From Jilunia laotingensis (GTDB lineage: Bacteria > Bacteroidota > Bacteroidia > Bacteroidales > Bacteroidaceae), in assembly GCF_014385165.1 (NCBI RefSeq), contig NZ_JACRTF010000001.1:3596001-3660000 (forward strand): a DNA stretch of 64,000 bases. Reading direction: 5' to 3'. How positions within the stretch are numbered: position 1 is the stretch's first letter; each line of letters begins with the position of its first letter. The position numbers were made by a program, and so were the translations under genes. Shown piece by piece: positions 17,562 to 25,152 of the stretch. The notes beneath the pieces are model-generated. The model saw only the letters and a program-made list of their open reading frames with translations, had not been told where the DNA came from and searched no databases.

Positions 17562-18452
17562 ATGGAGAATGACATTATTCCGCAGATAGATATTTCATGC
17601 GTACAGGAACTCAAGTTGCGTGAAATTGATTTTATAGATAATGATTTTGCTATCTTCGATGATGCCTCGGAAATACCGATGTATGACAGTTATCCCAATC
17701 GTATCAACGCTGCCATATTGGCTGTATGTCTGAAAGGTCATGCTAAAGTGGCTATAAACCTGAAAGAGTATGATTTGGAAACCAGTTCGTTGCTAATGAC
17801 GCTTCCCGATCAGATTATTCAGAATATAGGTGCCAGTGATGATTATTCCGGTATTTTTATTGCTGTATCTCCCCAGTTTATCGACCGTACTTTTACACAA
17901 ATGAAGGAATTGCTCTCTTTTATGTTTTATATAAAAGAACATCCTTGTGTGCCCTTGAACGAGTCTGAACTCAATTGCATGATTGAATATCACTCTTTCC
18001 TTTGGAAAAAAGTAAAGATGAAAGATAACATTTATCGGAGGGAGATTGCCAAAGGCATACTCTCTGCCATGTTCTATGATATTCATAATTTCTGCCGGAA
18101 ACACATGCCGATGGAAGGTTATCATCCTAAAACCCGCAAGGAAGAGCTTTTTGAAAAGTTTATGCATGAAGTGTCTTCCAGTTACCGGATGGAACGTTCC
18201 GTCACTTTTTATGCTAATAAATTGTGCCTGACTCCGAAACATCTTTCTGGAGTGGTTAAAGAGGTGAGCGGTAAGACGGCAGGTGAGTGGATTGATGATT
18301 TTGTTATTTTGGAGGCTCGTGCCTTATTGAAATCTTCCGAGATGAGTGTGCAGGAGATTGCAGAATACCTTCACTTTGCCAATCAGTCGTTTTTCGGAAA
18401 ATATTTCAAGCATTATGTCGGTATGTCGCCTAAGGAGTATCGAAGGAGTTAG
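17562..18452 (+). CDS. AraC-family transcriptional regulator
   Basis: 296 aa. The C-terminal AraC DNA-binding domain (about residues 200-296) has both helix-turn-helix parts: FYANKLCLTPKHLSGVVKEVSGKTAGEWI and SVQEIAEYLHFANQSFFGKYFKHYVGMSPKEYRR. The N-terminal 190 residues form a cupin-like sensor region (HAKVAINLKEYDLETSSLLMTLP). Placed directly downstream of the TonB receptor and behind a large inverted repeat, it probably controls the receptor locus and itself. Confidence 0.9.
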   Translation: MENDIIPQIDISCVQELKLREIDFIDNDFAIFDDASEIPMYDSYPNRINAAILAVCLKGHAKVAINLKEYDLETSSLLMTLPDQIIQNIGASDDYSGIFIAVSPQFIDRTFTQMKELLSFMFYIKEHPCVPLNESELNCMIEYHSFLWKKVKMKDNIYRREIAKGILSAMFYDIHNFCRKHMPMEGYHPKTRKEELFEKFMHEVSSSYRMERSVTFYANKLCLTPKHLSGVVKEVSGKTAGEWIDDFVILEARALLKSSEMSVQEIAEYLHFANQSFFGKYFKHYVGMSPKEYRRS

Positions 18453-18461
18453 GGGGAATTT

Positions 18462-19043
18462 CTACAATACCCCCGATCGTACACGGCTCAGCGTTTCAGG
18501 TGTCATCAACAGATAAGATGCGATATGTGACAAGGCCGCCCGTTTTACGATTTCCGGATGATGTTCGAGCAACAGGTTATAACGTTCACGTGCTGTTTCA
18601 AATCGCCAGGAATCAGCTTTGATCTGTGATACGATTAGTGAATATTCCAGCACTTTGCGATAAAACAGATTGACTTCCGCAGAGGTTTCTACCAATCTTT
18701 GTAATTCTGTATAAGGGAAAAGATAAATAACGGATGGTTCCAGTGCTTCTACCATGAGGCGCGTAGGTTCTTGTTTCAGAAAGCTTTCTATACAGATCAC
18801 GGTGCATCCCTCATAAGAAAAATGTTCTGTCACATCTTTACCGTTTTTGTAATAGAATTGCCGGAGCATCCCTTTGCCGACAAAAATAATATTGTGGGAG
18901 ACTTGTCCTTCATTCAGGATCAGTTCATTTTTGTTCACCTCTTTGCGTATCAGGACTTCGGCCAATAATTGCCGTCCTTCTTTACTCATCTCCGGATATC
19001 TGGAATTTACAACAGCATCTACCGTTCCTTTTAATATCTCCAT
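18462..19043 (-). CDS. Crp/Fnr-family transcriptional regulator
   Basis: 193 aa. N-terminal cyclic-nucleotide-binding-type beta barrel (residues 15-115, LILNEGQVSHNIIFVGKGMLRQFYYKNGKDVTEHF), then a dimer helix and a short winged-helix domain (ALSHIASYLLMTPETLSRVRS). It lacks the cysteine set of true FNR iron-sulfur sensors, so the signal is not oxygen through a [4Fe-4S] cluster of that kind. The upstream region holds two FNR-like boxes, one over its own promoter and one in front of a small divergent ORF, so autoregulation plus control of that ORF is likely. Confidence 0.87.
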   Translation of the reverse strand: MEILKGTVDAVVNSRYPEMSKEGRQLLAEVLIRKEVNKNELILNEGQVSHNIIFVGKGMLRQFYYKNGKDVTEHFSYEGCTVICIESFLKQEPTRLMVEALEPSVIYLFPYTELQRLVETSAEVNLFYRKVLEYSLIVSQIKADSWRFETARERYNLLLEHHPEIVKRAALSHIASYLLMTPETLSRVRSGVL

Positions 19044-19078
19044 AGTTTTATCTGATAAGTAGTGATTGAATTGTGTCG

Positions 19079-19086
19079 CAAAAGTA
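19079..19086 (-). promoter_or_regulatory. Promoter -7 element of the Crp/Fnr gene
   Basis: TACTTTTG on the minus strand; predicted start near 19072, 29 bp before the ATG at 19043. The FNR-like box 19096-19109 covers the -33 position. Confidence 0.5.
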
Positions 19087-19095
19087 CAAAAATAG

Positions 19096-19109
19096 TTGAC
19101 TTAAATCAA
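19096..19109. promoter_or_regulatory. FNR-like box 1 (TTGAC-TTAA-ATCAA)
   Basis: One mismatch to the FNR/Crp-type consensus TTGAT-N4-ATCAA. Its centre is about -30 from the predicted Crp/Fnr start, a repressing position, and about -82 from the small-ORF promoter start. Confidence 0.5.
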
Positions 19110-19134
19110 TTAATCAGGGCAAAAAGATGCATTT

Positions 19135-19148
19135 TTGCTTTAAATCAA
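19135..19148. promoter_or_regulatory. FNR-like box 2 (TTGCT-TTAA-ATCAA)
   Basis: Second copy, exactly 39 bp from box 1. Its centre lies about 43 bp before the predicted start driven by TACTTTTG (19171-19178), close to the class II activation position of -41.5. Confidence 0.5.
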
Positions 19149-19170
19149 TTCATTTTATTTTCATACTCCT

Positions 19171-19178
19171 TACTTTTG
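19171..19178 (+). promoter_or_regulatory. Promoter -7 element of the 25-codon ORF
   Basis: TACTTTTG. No TTTG is found 19 bp upstream, which suits an activator-dependent promoter. Predicted start near 19185. Confidence 0.5.
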
Positions 19179-19216
19179 CAGCGTTTTCAATAGGTAACAC
19201 AAAAATATAATTAGGT

Positions 19217-19294
19217 ATGAAAAAGGTAAAGAGCATGTTTGTCTGGTTCATTGAACGGACTAATAACAATGCCGGAGGAGTTTGGGGACTTTAA
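19217..19294 (+). CDS. Candidate 25-aa small protein
   Basis: Short ORF with ATG 19217 and TAA 19292-19294. The product begins MKKVKSMFVW and ends GGVWGL: a basic start, a hydrophobic aromatic centre and a polar Asn-rich then Gly/Trp-rich tail, so a membrane-associated amphipathic peptide is possible. It lies in its own transcription unit (promoter 19171, terminator 19351-19380) behind two FNR-like sites. The leader contains AGGTA twice, as in other units here. I do not recognise the peptide. The transcript could equally act as an RNA. Confidence 0.45.
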   Translation: MKKVKSMFVWFIERTNNNAGGVWGL

Positions 19295-19350
19295 AGAACA
19301 CTCTCCTCTGTGGTTTTAAAATTAGGATTAGATTGAAATTAGCGTTAGGA

Positions 19351-19380
19351 AAGGAGTTATCTATATAGCTCCTTTTTTTA
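19351..19380 (+). terminator. Rho-independent terminator of the small-ORF unit
   Basis: Stem AAGGAGTTAT / ATAGCTCCTT with one G-T pair, followed by a run of T at 19371-19379. Confidence 0.75.
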
Positions 19381-19573
19381 TTTGGGAAAGAAACAAGTGA
19401 TTGTAATGGCGTTTTGCACAATATTGGTCTATAATTATTTTACCGAATTGATTGCTTGTGCCTTATAAGATGGTACTTTCATTTATGGATTTATTTGTAC
19501 TTTATTTAATCATTCTGTTTATATCATTATTCTATTGCATTTATTTATTATTTTTGCAAGAAAAAGTATAAAG

Positions 19574-19816
19574 ATGGCACACAGTTACGATCATGAGTCA
19601 GTTCAGGAATTACTTTCATGGGCAAGAAATCTGCTCCAGAATAAATCTTTCCCAGAAGTTCCTTATCAGCTAAATATAAGTACTAAAATTATTAATTGCT
19701 CTCTATTTCTAGAAACAGTAATAGCTACGATAGAGGAAAATAAGGATAATTCTACTTTTCAACCTACAATAGAGCAACTTTGGGATTTTCGGGATAAGAT
19801 AGAAGGGAAAGTATAA
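19574..19816 (+). CDS. Small conserved-type hypothetical protein (DUF6965-like)
   Basis: 80 aa from ATG 19574 (the open frame continues upstream to 19535, but that part is hydrophobic and poorly placed). The pattern LP-type hydrophobic start, II-x-C-x-LFLETVIATIEENKDNSTFQPTIEQLWDF resembles small Bacteroides DUF6965 proteins, but I hold this only loosely. No signal peptide and no catalytic motif. It lies alone just before the CRISPR remnant leader. Confidence 0.5.
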   Translation: MAHSYDHESVQELLSWARNLLQNKSFPEVPYQLNISTKIINCSLFLETVIATIEENKDNSTFQPTIEQLWDFRDKIEGKV

Positions 19817-19886
19817 TAAATATAAGAGTATATTATAATCGATAACGACTTAATTACTTAATTCTTGAATAATTATCTTTTATAGT

Positions 19887-20092
19887 TGTCGATCTATATC
19901 CAATACCTTTTTTATACTGACGGTTATTCCTAAATCGTTCTATGATATATTGATTTGCAATATATCAAATAGGTTGTCGTTCACTGGCTAATTGTATATA
20001 ATTGAATATCGACATTTTTCTATGTGATTTGTATAGGTTTTCTAAATGTTAATCTATTAATATTTAGGTTATTGATGTTTATTCATGTTCCC
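19887..20092 (+). promoter_or_regulatory. CRISPR leader of the two-repeat locus
   Basis: Contains TGTCGAT at 19887, TGATTT at 19951, TGTCG at 19975-19979 and CGACA at 20010-20014, with exactly 30 bp between the last two and 78 bp from CGACA to the first repeat. The same elements occur at the same distances before the larger array at 40850. Confidence 0.65.
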
Positions 20093-20189
20093 CTCTTAAT
20101 TGTATCGCTTGTGGAATTGAAACACATTTTGGATGATGATGGCCTTTTGCGCTTCCAGCTCTTAATTGTATCGCTTGTGGGATTGAAAC
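20093..20189 (+). CRISPR. Two-repeat CRISPR remnant or mini-array
   Basis: Two 31-bp repeats (20093-20123 and 20159-20189) around one 35-bp spacer (20124-20158). The repeat starts CTCTTAATTGTATCGCTTG and ends GGAATTGAAAC; relative to the array at 40850 it differs at three positions (G3C, C14T, A16C), and the second copy has one more change (A to G). Spacer length equals that of the larger array. No cas genes are nearby. Confidence 0.8.
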
Positions 20190-20213
20190 TGAGGATGTAC
20201 AGATGGTATAAAA

Positions 20214-20239
20214 AAACAACTACCATAAAGTAGTTGTTT
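20214..20239 (-). terminator. Terminator after tRNA-Glu
   Basis: Arms AAACAACTA (20214-20222) and complement (20231-20239) followed, on the minus strand, by a T-run. Confidence 0.7.
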
Positions 20240-20249
20240 GACTTTGATG

Positions 20250-20321
20250 TAGTGGGTACGAGAATCGAACTCGTATTACATGCGTGAGAGGCATGTGTCC
20301 TAACCGTTAGACGAACCCACC
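20250..20321 (-). tRNA. tRNA-Glu (CTC)
   Basis: Cloverleaf on the minus strand: acceptor GGTGGGT with ACCCACT, D arm GTCTAACGGTTAGGAC, anticodon loop CTCTCAC giving CTC, T arm ACGAG-TTCGATT-CTCGT. CCA is not encoded. Confidence 0.93.
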
Positions 20322-20341
20322 GGATTTAATTTTTAGATCTA

Positions 20342-20374
20342 AAAAGAGCTAAGTTATAAATACTTAGCTCTTTT
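20342..20374. terminator. Hairpin between the two tRNA genes
   Basis: 13-bp arms AAAAGAGCTAAGT (20342-20354) and complement (20362-20374); probably ends the tRNA-Ser transcript or acts as a processing site. Confidence 0.65.
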
Positions 20375-20387
20375 ATTGAGAATCTTG

Positions 20388-20474
20388 CGGAAGCTGGGGG
20401 ATTCGAACCCCCGGTACAGTTACCCGTACGTCAGTTTAGCAAACTGGTGGTTTCAGCCACTCACCCAAACTTCC
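20388..20474 (-). tRNA. tRNA-Ser (GCT)
   Basis: Minus-strand class II tRNA: acceptor GGAAGTT, anticodon stem-loop CCAGTTTGCTAAACTG giving GCT, long variable arm (ACGTACGGGTAACTGTACC) and T arm GGGGG-TTCGAAT-CCCCC. CCA is not encoded. Confidence 0.93.
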
Positions 20475-21118
20475 TTTGAACCCGCATTCTCTCTCAAATG
20501 CGGTGCAAATATAGATGGAAGTTTTGGACTGTGCAAGTCTTTCCATAAGATTTTTTCTAACTATTTATCCTATTTCCCGTTAATTGCCTATGATTCAAAT
20601 GTTAAACAATAGAACTTTTTTCCTTAATTAATTCCGTCTAGGATAGAGAGGTTTTCTTGTTTCGTCAATAACTACCCGATTTATGATATTTACATTGGAA
20701 AAAGGGGGCGGATCTTTATCAAAAATGGTACTGAAAAAGAGAGGAATCACCAGGTTGTAGTTTCCCTTCAAGAACAGGAATGTCTTTGCTAGAGCTTATT
20801 TGAGGGTTTTCTCCATAGGTAAATGGTTTCAGAATAAGCTAATGTGAAAGGTACAGTTGGTATGTAAATATATATTCTTATCATATAAAAGTACGTACTT
20901 ATACATCTTAATAATGTGTACCATTGTACAGTAAAAGTACGTATTCTTATTAACATATAAAATAGACTAAAATAGTAACCTTTGGAATGTAAAAAAAGAA
21001 CCGATAAATACTTCAACTTGAACCCATTTTTGGATGGAATCTTTTACTGCTCCAGATTTTGTTCGGGAATTAAGAGAGTAAAAAAGGAAGAAATGGAAAA
21101 TAGGAGAATAAAGAGCAT
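20475..21118. other. AT-rich gene-poor stretch
   Basis: No convincing gene on either strand. The one feature is a repeated AAAAGTACGTA (20887-20897 and 20933-20943, 46 bp apart); the first copy is part of the 12-bp palindrome AAGTACGTACTT (20889-20900). Confidence 0.5.
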
Positions 21119-21184
21119 AAAAAAAGGCTATCTATCCCAGACAGCCAATCTTTTGTTAACCTTAAATCTAATACTATGAAAAAC
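21119..21184 (-). ncRNA. Candidate ~65-nt small RNA
   Basis: Minus-strand unit with a very good promoter (next entry) and, about 40 bases later, an intrinsic terminator: GGCTGTCT / AGATAGCC stem (one G-T pair) followed by seven T. The body contains GTATTAGATTTAAGGTTAAC, which resembles GTATTAGATTAAGGTATTAA inside the AGGTA RNA at 5672-5883. No ORF of useful length. Not assigned to a known RNA family. Confidence 0.55.
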
Positions 21185-21190
21185 ACATTG

Positions 21191-21221
21191 CAAAGTTACG
21201 TGCTTTTTTGTAACTAGCAAA
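21191..21221 (-). promoter_or_regulatory. Promoter of the 65-nt RNA
   Basis: On the minus strand TTTG (21221-21218), 19 bp, TAACTTTG (21198-21191): an exact Bacteroides consensus. Confidence 0.75.
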
Positions 21222-21377
21222 TATTCTGTATGAATTAAGGCGTTTTATAACATGGTTTAATATTTAGTTTCTCTGAGTTAACACTCTGTAGCATAAATGG
21301 GTTGTTTCCCTTTTAGGTTTAGGACATCCCCTTAAGAAATGTAGGATTTTTCCCTGTGGGGAGATCAAACGTTTGCC

Positions 21378-21385
21378 TACTTTTG
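21378..21385 (+). promoter_or_regulatory. Promoter -7 element of lipoprotein gene 21425
   Basis: TACTTTTG, 39 bp before the ATG. Confidence 0.5.
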
Positions 21386-21424
21386 TTTTAAACGAAATCA
21401 ATAATCAGTAGAAAGGATAAGGAC

Positions 21425-21871
21425 ATGAAAACGAGCGTACTTAAATATTTAAAGATGACATTGCTGGCAGCAATGATAGTCAATTTGTCTGCCTGTGAAG
21501 TGGAAATTGGAGGTTTTTGGGATGATGATAATATAGGGGGAGATTATTATAATAGATCACGAGATCTGTGTAGTCGTACATGGGTAAGGTCGTATTATGA
21601 TATAGATGGAAATTATTGTTGGCAGGAAGTTGATTATTATTTGGATCGGAAAGGTGTGGATTTTATCCGGATAGAGTACCGAAACGGAGGAGTATATGAG
21701 AATGAGTACCGTTTTAAATGGAATTGGGAGAATGCTGCACAGACATCGATCAGGATGCGATATGGTTCCAATGATGAGTCTTACCTGGATGATGTACAAA
21801 TATGGAGCAACAGACTCACCGGTTATTTGGATGGCTGGGATAATTATGTTGTTTATCAGGGAAGATATTGA
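21425..21871 (+). CDS. Small lipoprotein of unknown function
   Basis: 148 aa. Lipoprotein signal peptide MKTSVLKYLKMTLLAAMIVNLSAC with lipidated Cys24. The mature part is acidic and rich in Tyr, Trp and Asp, with alternating strands (WVRSYYDIDGNYCWQEVDYYLDRKG, IRIEYRNGGVYENEYRFKWNWEN, YLDGWDNYVVYQGRY) suggesting a small lipocalin-like or beta-sandwich fold. I do not recognise the family. The upstream region has a promoter and the gene stands alone before the MATE gene. Confidence 0.7.
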   Translation: MKTSVLKYLKMTLLAAMIVNLSACEVEIGGFWDDDNIGGDYYNRSRDLCSRTWVRSYYDIDGNYCWQEVDYYLDRKGVDFIRIEYRNGGVYENEYRFKWNWENAAQTSIRMRYGSNDESYLDDVQIWSNRLTGYLDGWDNYVVYQGRY

Positions 21872-21995
21872 GAGGCTGTTTAATTTTAGCCCGGTACTCT
21901 TCCCAAGAATCCTTTTTGCGGGAAATTTAAAAAACTTCCAGTAACCGGGTATCTGAATTTGATTTATATCAATCCTCTTTTTCACCGATTTTGAA

Positions 21996-22003
21996 TACCT
22001 TTG
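21996..22003 (+). promoter_or_regulatory. Promoter -7 element of the MATE gene
   Basis: TACCTTTG. It covers the TTG at 22001, which rules out that codon as the start. Confidence 0.55.
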
Positions 22004-22030
22004 CACCCCGAAATTCAGAATGGGCAGATA

Positions 22031-23386
22031 GTGACTACACACAGAATACAACAGGAGAGTATTAAGAGAAGGTTGGCGAAGCTGGCAGCTCCTATTTTTA
22101 TCGAAACTTTGCTGATCATGATGCTTGGCGCGGTGGACATCATCATGCTGAGCCGTCATTCGGATAACAGTGTGGCGGCCGTTGGTGTTGTCAACCAGAT
22201 TATTATGCTGACGTTTTTGGTATTCGAGGTTATCAATCTGGGGACATCCGTTTTATGCTCGCAATATTTAGGCGCGCGATTGGAAAAGAAGGTGGTGCAA
22301 GTAGTGGGAATATCATTGCTTGTTAATCTTTTGGTCGGTGGCATAATCAGTCTTTTTCTTTTTTTGATGAACAAAACGATCCTTCATTGGATGGGGTTAA
22401 GTCCTGAGCTGATGGCGGACGGTGTGAATTATATGCGTATCGTTGGTGGGTTTGCTTTCTTTCAGGCGATATCCCTAACTTTGTCTGCCTCCTTGCGAAG
22501 TGCCAATAAAGCCATTTACCCCATGCTGGTAACGGTAGTCGTCAATATCTTGAATATTGTCGGCAATTATTCGTTGATTTTCGGTAAGTTCGGTTTTCCC
22601 GAATTAGGCGTGGAAGGGGCTGCCATATCGACGGCTTTCAGTCGGGGAGTAGCGATGGTGATCCTGTTCGTGATCCTGTTCCGCAAACATATCCACCGGT
22701 TCCCGTTGGCTTATTTCCGTCCTTTCCCGTGGATCGAACTAAAGAATCTGATGAAGATCGGTCTGCCATCCGCAGGAGAGCAATTATCGTACAGTTCTTC
22801 GCAAGTAGTGATCACCTATTTCATCAATATGCTCGGTGTAGAAGCATTGGCGACCAGGACCTACTGCGTCAATATCATTATGTTTGTCTATCTTTTCAGT
22901 ATTTCGATGGCTCAGGGAGGTGCTATCTGCATCGGTCATCTGATAGGGGAGAAGAAACCCCATGCAGCCTTTTTATTGGGTAAATATGTGATGAAGAAAT
23001 CGGTGATGATTACGTTTATACTCTCATGTATCCTGGCGATAGCCGGTCACACCATTTTGGGGTGGCTGACTACCAATCCTGAGATTATCCATATGGGTGT
23101 GATCATATTGATAATCGATACCGTACTCGAAATAGGCCGTCCCATTAACATCTTTGCAACAAATGCTCTCCGTGCTGCGGGCGATGTGAATTATCCGTTC
23201 TTTGTAGGGCTGATAGTGATGTGGAGTGTTGCAGTGGGAGGAGGCTATTTGTTTGGTATTCATTGGGGTTGGGGCTTGTGCGGCATGTGGGTTGCGTTTC
23301 TTTTGGATGAGAATATCCGGGGTGTTATTTTTGTCCGCCGTTGGTATAGCATGAAATGGATACATAAAAGTTTTGTGCGGGCATAA
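22031..23386 (+). CDS. MATE-family multidrug/sodium antiporter
   Basis: About 451 aa from GTG 22031 (the longer frame from TTG 22001 begins inside the promoter). Twelve membrane segments in two repeated halves: APIFIETLLIMMLGAVDIIMLSRHSDNSVAAVGV opens the first and IGLPSAGEQLSYSSSQVVITYFINMLGVEALATRTYC the second, the usual MatE repeat. Exports cationic compounds in exchange for sodium or protons across the inner membrane. No adjacent regulator, so the substrate cannot be guessed. Confidence 0.9.
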   Translation: MTTHRIQQESIKRRLAKLAAPIFIETLLIMMLGAVDIIMLSRHSDNSVAAVGVVNQIIMLTFLVFEVINLGTSVLCSQYLGARLEKKVVQVVGISLLVNLLVGGIISLFLFLMNKTILHWMGLSPELMADGVNYMRIVGGFAFFQAISLTLSASLRSANKAIYPMLVTVVVNILNIVGNYSLIFGKFGFPELGVEGAAISTAFSRGVAMVILFVILFRKHIHRFPLAYFRPFPWIELKNLMKIGLPSAGEQLSYSSSQVVITYFINMLGVEALATRTYCVNIIMFVYLFSISMAQGGAICIGHLIGEKKPHAAFLLGKYVMKKSVMITFILSCILAIAGHTILGWLTTNPEIIHMGVIILIIDTVLEIGRPINIFATNALRAAGDVNYPFFVGLIVMWSVAVGGGYLFGIHWGWGLCGMWVAFLLDENIRGVIFVRRWYSMKWIHKSFVRA

Positions 23387-23394
23387 AATGTTTC

Positions 23395-23402
23395 TATATT
23401 TG
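23395..23402 (+). promoter_or_regulatory. Promoter -7 element of the AspT-type transporter gene
   Basis: TATATTTG, 20 bp before ATG 23423. Confidence 0.55.
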
Positions 23403-23422
23403 CAGAATAATTATGTAGTTTA

Positions 23423-25087
23423 ATGGAATGGTTATATAGTCTATTCATCGAACATTCAGCTTTACAGGCCGTAGTTGTACTTTCGCTTATATCCGCCATC
23501 GGGCTGGGATTGGGCAAAATCCACATCTGCGGTGTGTCTCTTGGAGTGACTTTCGTGTTTTTTGTTGGTATACTTGCCGGGCATTTCGGTCTGTCGGTCG
23601 ATCCTCAGATGTTGAATTACGCTGAGAGTTTCGGTCTGGTCATTTTTGTCTATGCGTTAGGTTTACAGGTCGGTCCCGGATTTTTCAGTTCCTTGAGTAA
23701 AGGGGGGATCACACTGAATATACTGGCGATGGGCGTGGTGGTATTGGGAACCTTGCTTACGCTCATTTGCAGTTTGACGACAGGTGTGTCGCTGCCCGAT
23801 ATGGTTGGTATCCTTTGCGGTGCCACCACTAATACGCCTGCTCTTGGTGCAGCGCAACAGACCTTGAAACAGATGGGTATGGAAAGTAGCACACCCGCCT
23901 TGGGGTGTGCGGTAGCTTATCCCTTGGGAGTGGTCGGAGTAATTCTTTCCATACTGTTGATCCGCAAGCTTTTGGTACGCAAACGAGACCTCGAACTGAA
24001 AGTAAAGGACGATAACAATAATACTTATATAGCTGCATTTCAAGTGCATAATCCGGCCATATTCAATAAAAGCATTAAGGATATTGCCCACATGAGCTAT
24101 CCGAAGTTCGTTATTTCCCGTTTATGGAGAGAAGGTAAAGTCAGTATCCCTACTTCGGAAAAGATTCTGAAGGAGGGCGACCGTTTGTTGGTAGTGGCTT
24201 CCGAAAAGGACGCTATGATCTTGACCGTGCTTTTTGGCGAACAGGAGAATACAGACTGGAATAAGGAAGACATCGATTGGAATGCCATCGACAGCCAGTT
24301 AATCTCCCAACGTATCGTTGTGACCCGTCCTGAACTGAACGGCAGAAAGTTAGGATCGCTCCGCTTGCGCAATCATTACGGCATCAATATCAGCCGTGTA
24401 TACCGTTCGGGTGTGCAATTGCTAGCTACTCCCGAACTGACGCTCCAACTGGGTGACCGCTTGACGGTAGTAGGAGAGGCGGCCGCTATTCAGAATGTGG
24501 AAAAGGTCCTTGGCAATGCTATCAAAAGCCTGAAAGAACCCAATCTTGTGGCTGTATTTGTAGGCATCATTGCCGGTTTGGCATTAGGGGCGATTCCCAT
24601 TACGATTCCGGGTATCAGCACGCCCGTGCGTTTGGGATTGGCAGGGGGACCTATCATAGTAGGGATTCTGATCGGTACCTTCGGCCCTCGTATGCACATG
24701 ATCACCTATACCACCCGCAGCGCAAACCTGATGTTGCGTGCTTTGGGACTTTCCATGTACCTGGCTTGCCTGGGGCTGGATGCCGGTGCGCATTTCTTCG
24801 ACACCGTATTTCGTCCCGAAGGGTTGCTTTGGATCGGTTTGGGAGCCGGATTGACCATCATCCCTACGGTCGTAGTAGGAGTTGTAGCTTTTAAATTCTT
24901 GAAAATAGATTTCGGTACCGTCTCGGGTATGCTTTGTGGAAGCATGGCGAATCCGATGGCGCTGAATTATGCAAATGATACGATTCCGGGTGACAATCCT
25001 TCGGTGGCATATGCGACGGTTTATCCGTTGTGCATGTTCCTTCGGGTCATCATCGCCCAGATTACTCTCATGTTTTTGCTAAATTAA
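23423..25087 (+). CDS. YidE/YbjL-type (AspT-like) transporter with two RCK_C domains
   Basis: 554 aa. Family layout: N-terminal membrane half with the duplicated Asp-Al_Ex motif (GLALQVGPGFF style at ALGLQVGPGFFSSL and CGATTNTPALGAAQQ), two central TrkA-C/RCK_C domains (around residues 205-280, SKEKILKEGDRLLVVASEKDA, and 290-370, TLQLGDRLTVVGEAA), then the C-terminal membrane half repeating the motif (LGLDAGAHFFDTV, CGSMANPMALNYAND). These carriers exchange amino acids or other acids; the substrate of this subgroup is unknown. Full length, monocistronic. Confidence 0.88.
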   Translation: MEWLYSLFIEHSALQAVVVLSLISAIGLGLGKIHICGVSLGVTFVFFVGILAGHFGLSVDPQMLNYAESFGLVIFVYALGLQVGPGFFSSLSKGGITLNILAMGVVVLGTLLTLICSLTTGVSLPDMVGILCGATTNTPALGAAQQTLKQMGMESSTPALGCAVAYPLGVVGVILSILLIRKLLVRKRDLELKVKDDNNNTYIAAFQVHNPAIFNKSIKDIAHMSYPKFVISRLWREGKVSIPTSEKILKEGDRLLVVASEKDAMILTVLFGEQENTDWNKEDIDWNAIDSQLISQRIVVTRPELNGRKLGSLRLRNHYGINISRVYRSGVQLLATPELTLQLGDRLTVVGEAAAIQNVEKVLGNAIKSLKEPNLVAVFVGIIAGLALGAIPITIPGISTPVRLGLAGGPIIVGILIGTFGPRMHMITYTTRSANLMLRALGLSMYLACLGLDAGAHFFDTVFRPEGLLWIGLGAGLTIIPTVVVGVVAFKFLKIDFGTVSGMLCGSMANPMALNYANDTIPGDNPSVAYATVYPLCMFLRVIIAQITLMFLLN

Positions 25088-25152
25088 AAAGGCATTCAGA
25101 CCCTTATTGACCTGAAATATTAATATATTGTTAAACCTAAAATGTAACTATT

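Noticed and set aside
20789..21179. Short ORFs of 65-75 codons in the gene-poor stretch
   Set aside because: AT-driven open frames rich in Tyr, Ile and Lys without conserved-looking motifs; the real signals there are a promoter and terminator.
22001..22030. TTG start for the MATE gene
   Set aside because: The TTG is part of the -7 promoter element TACCTTTG, so the transcript begins after it.
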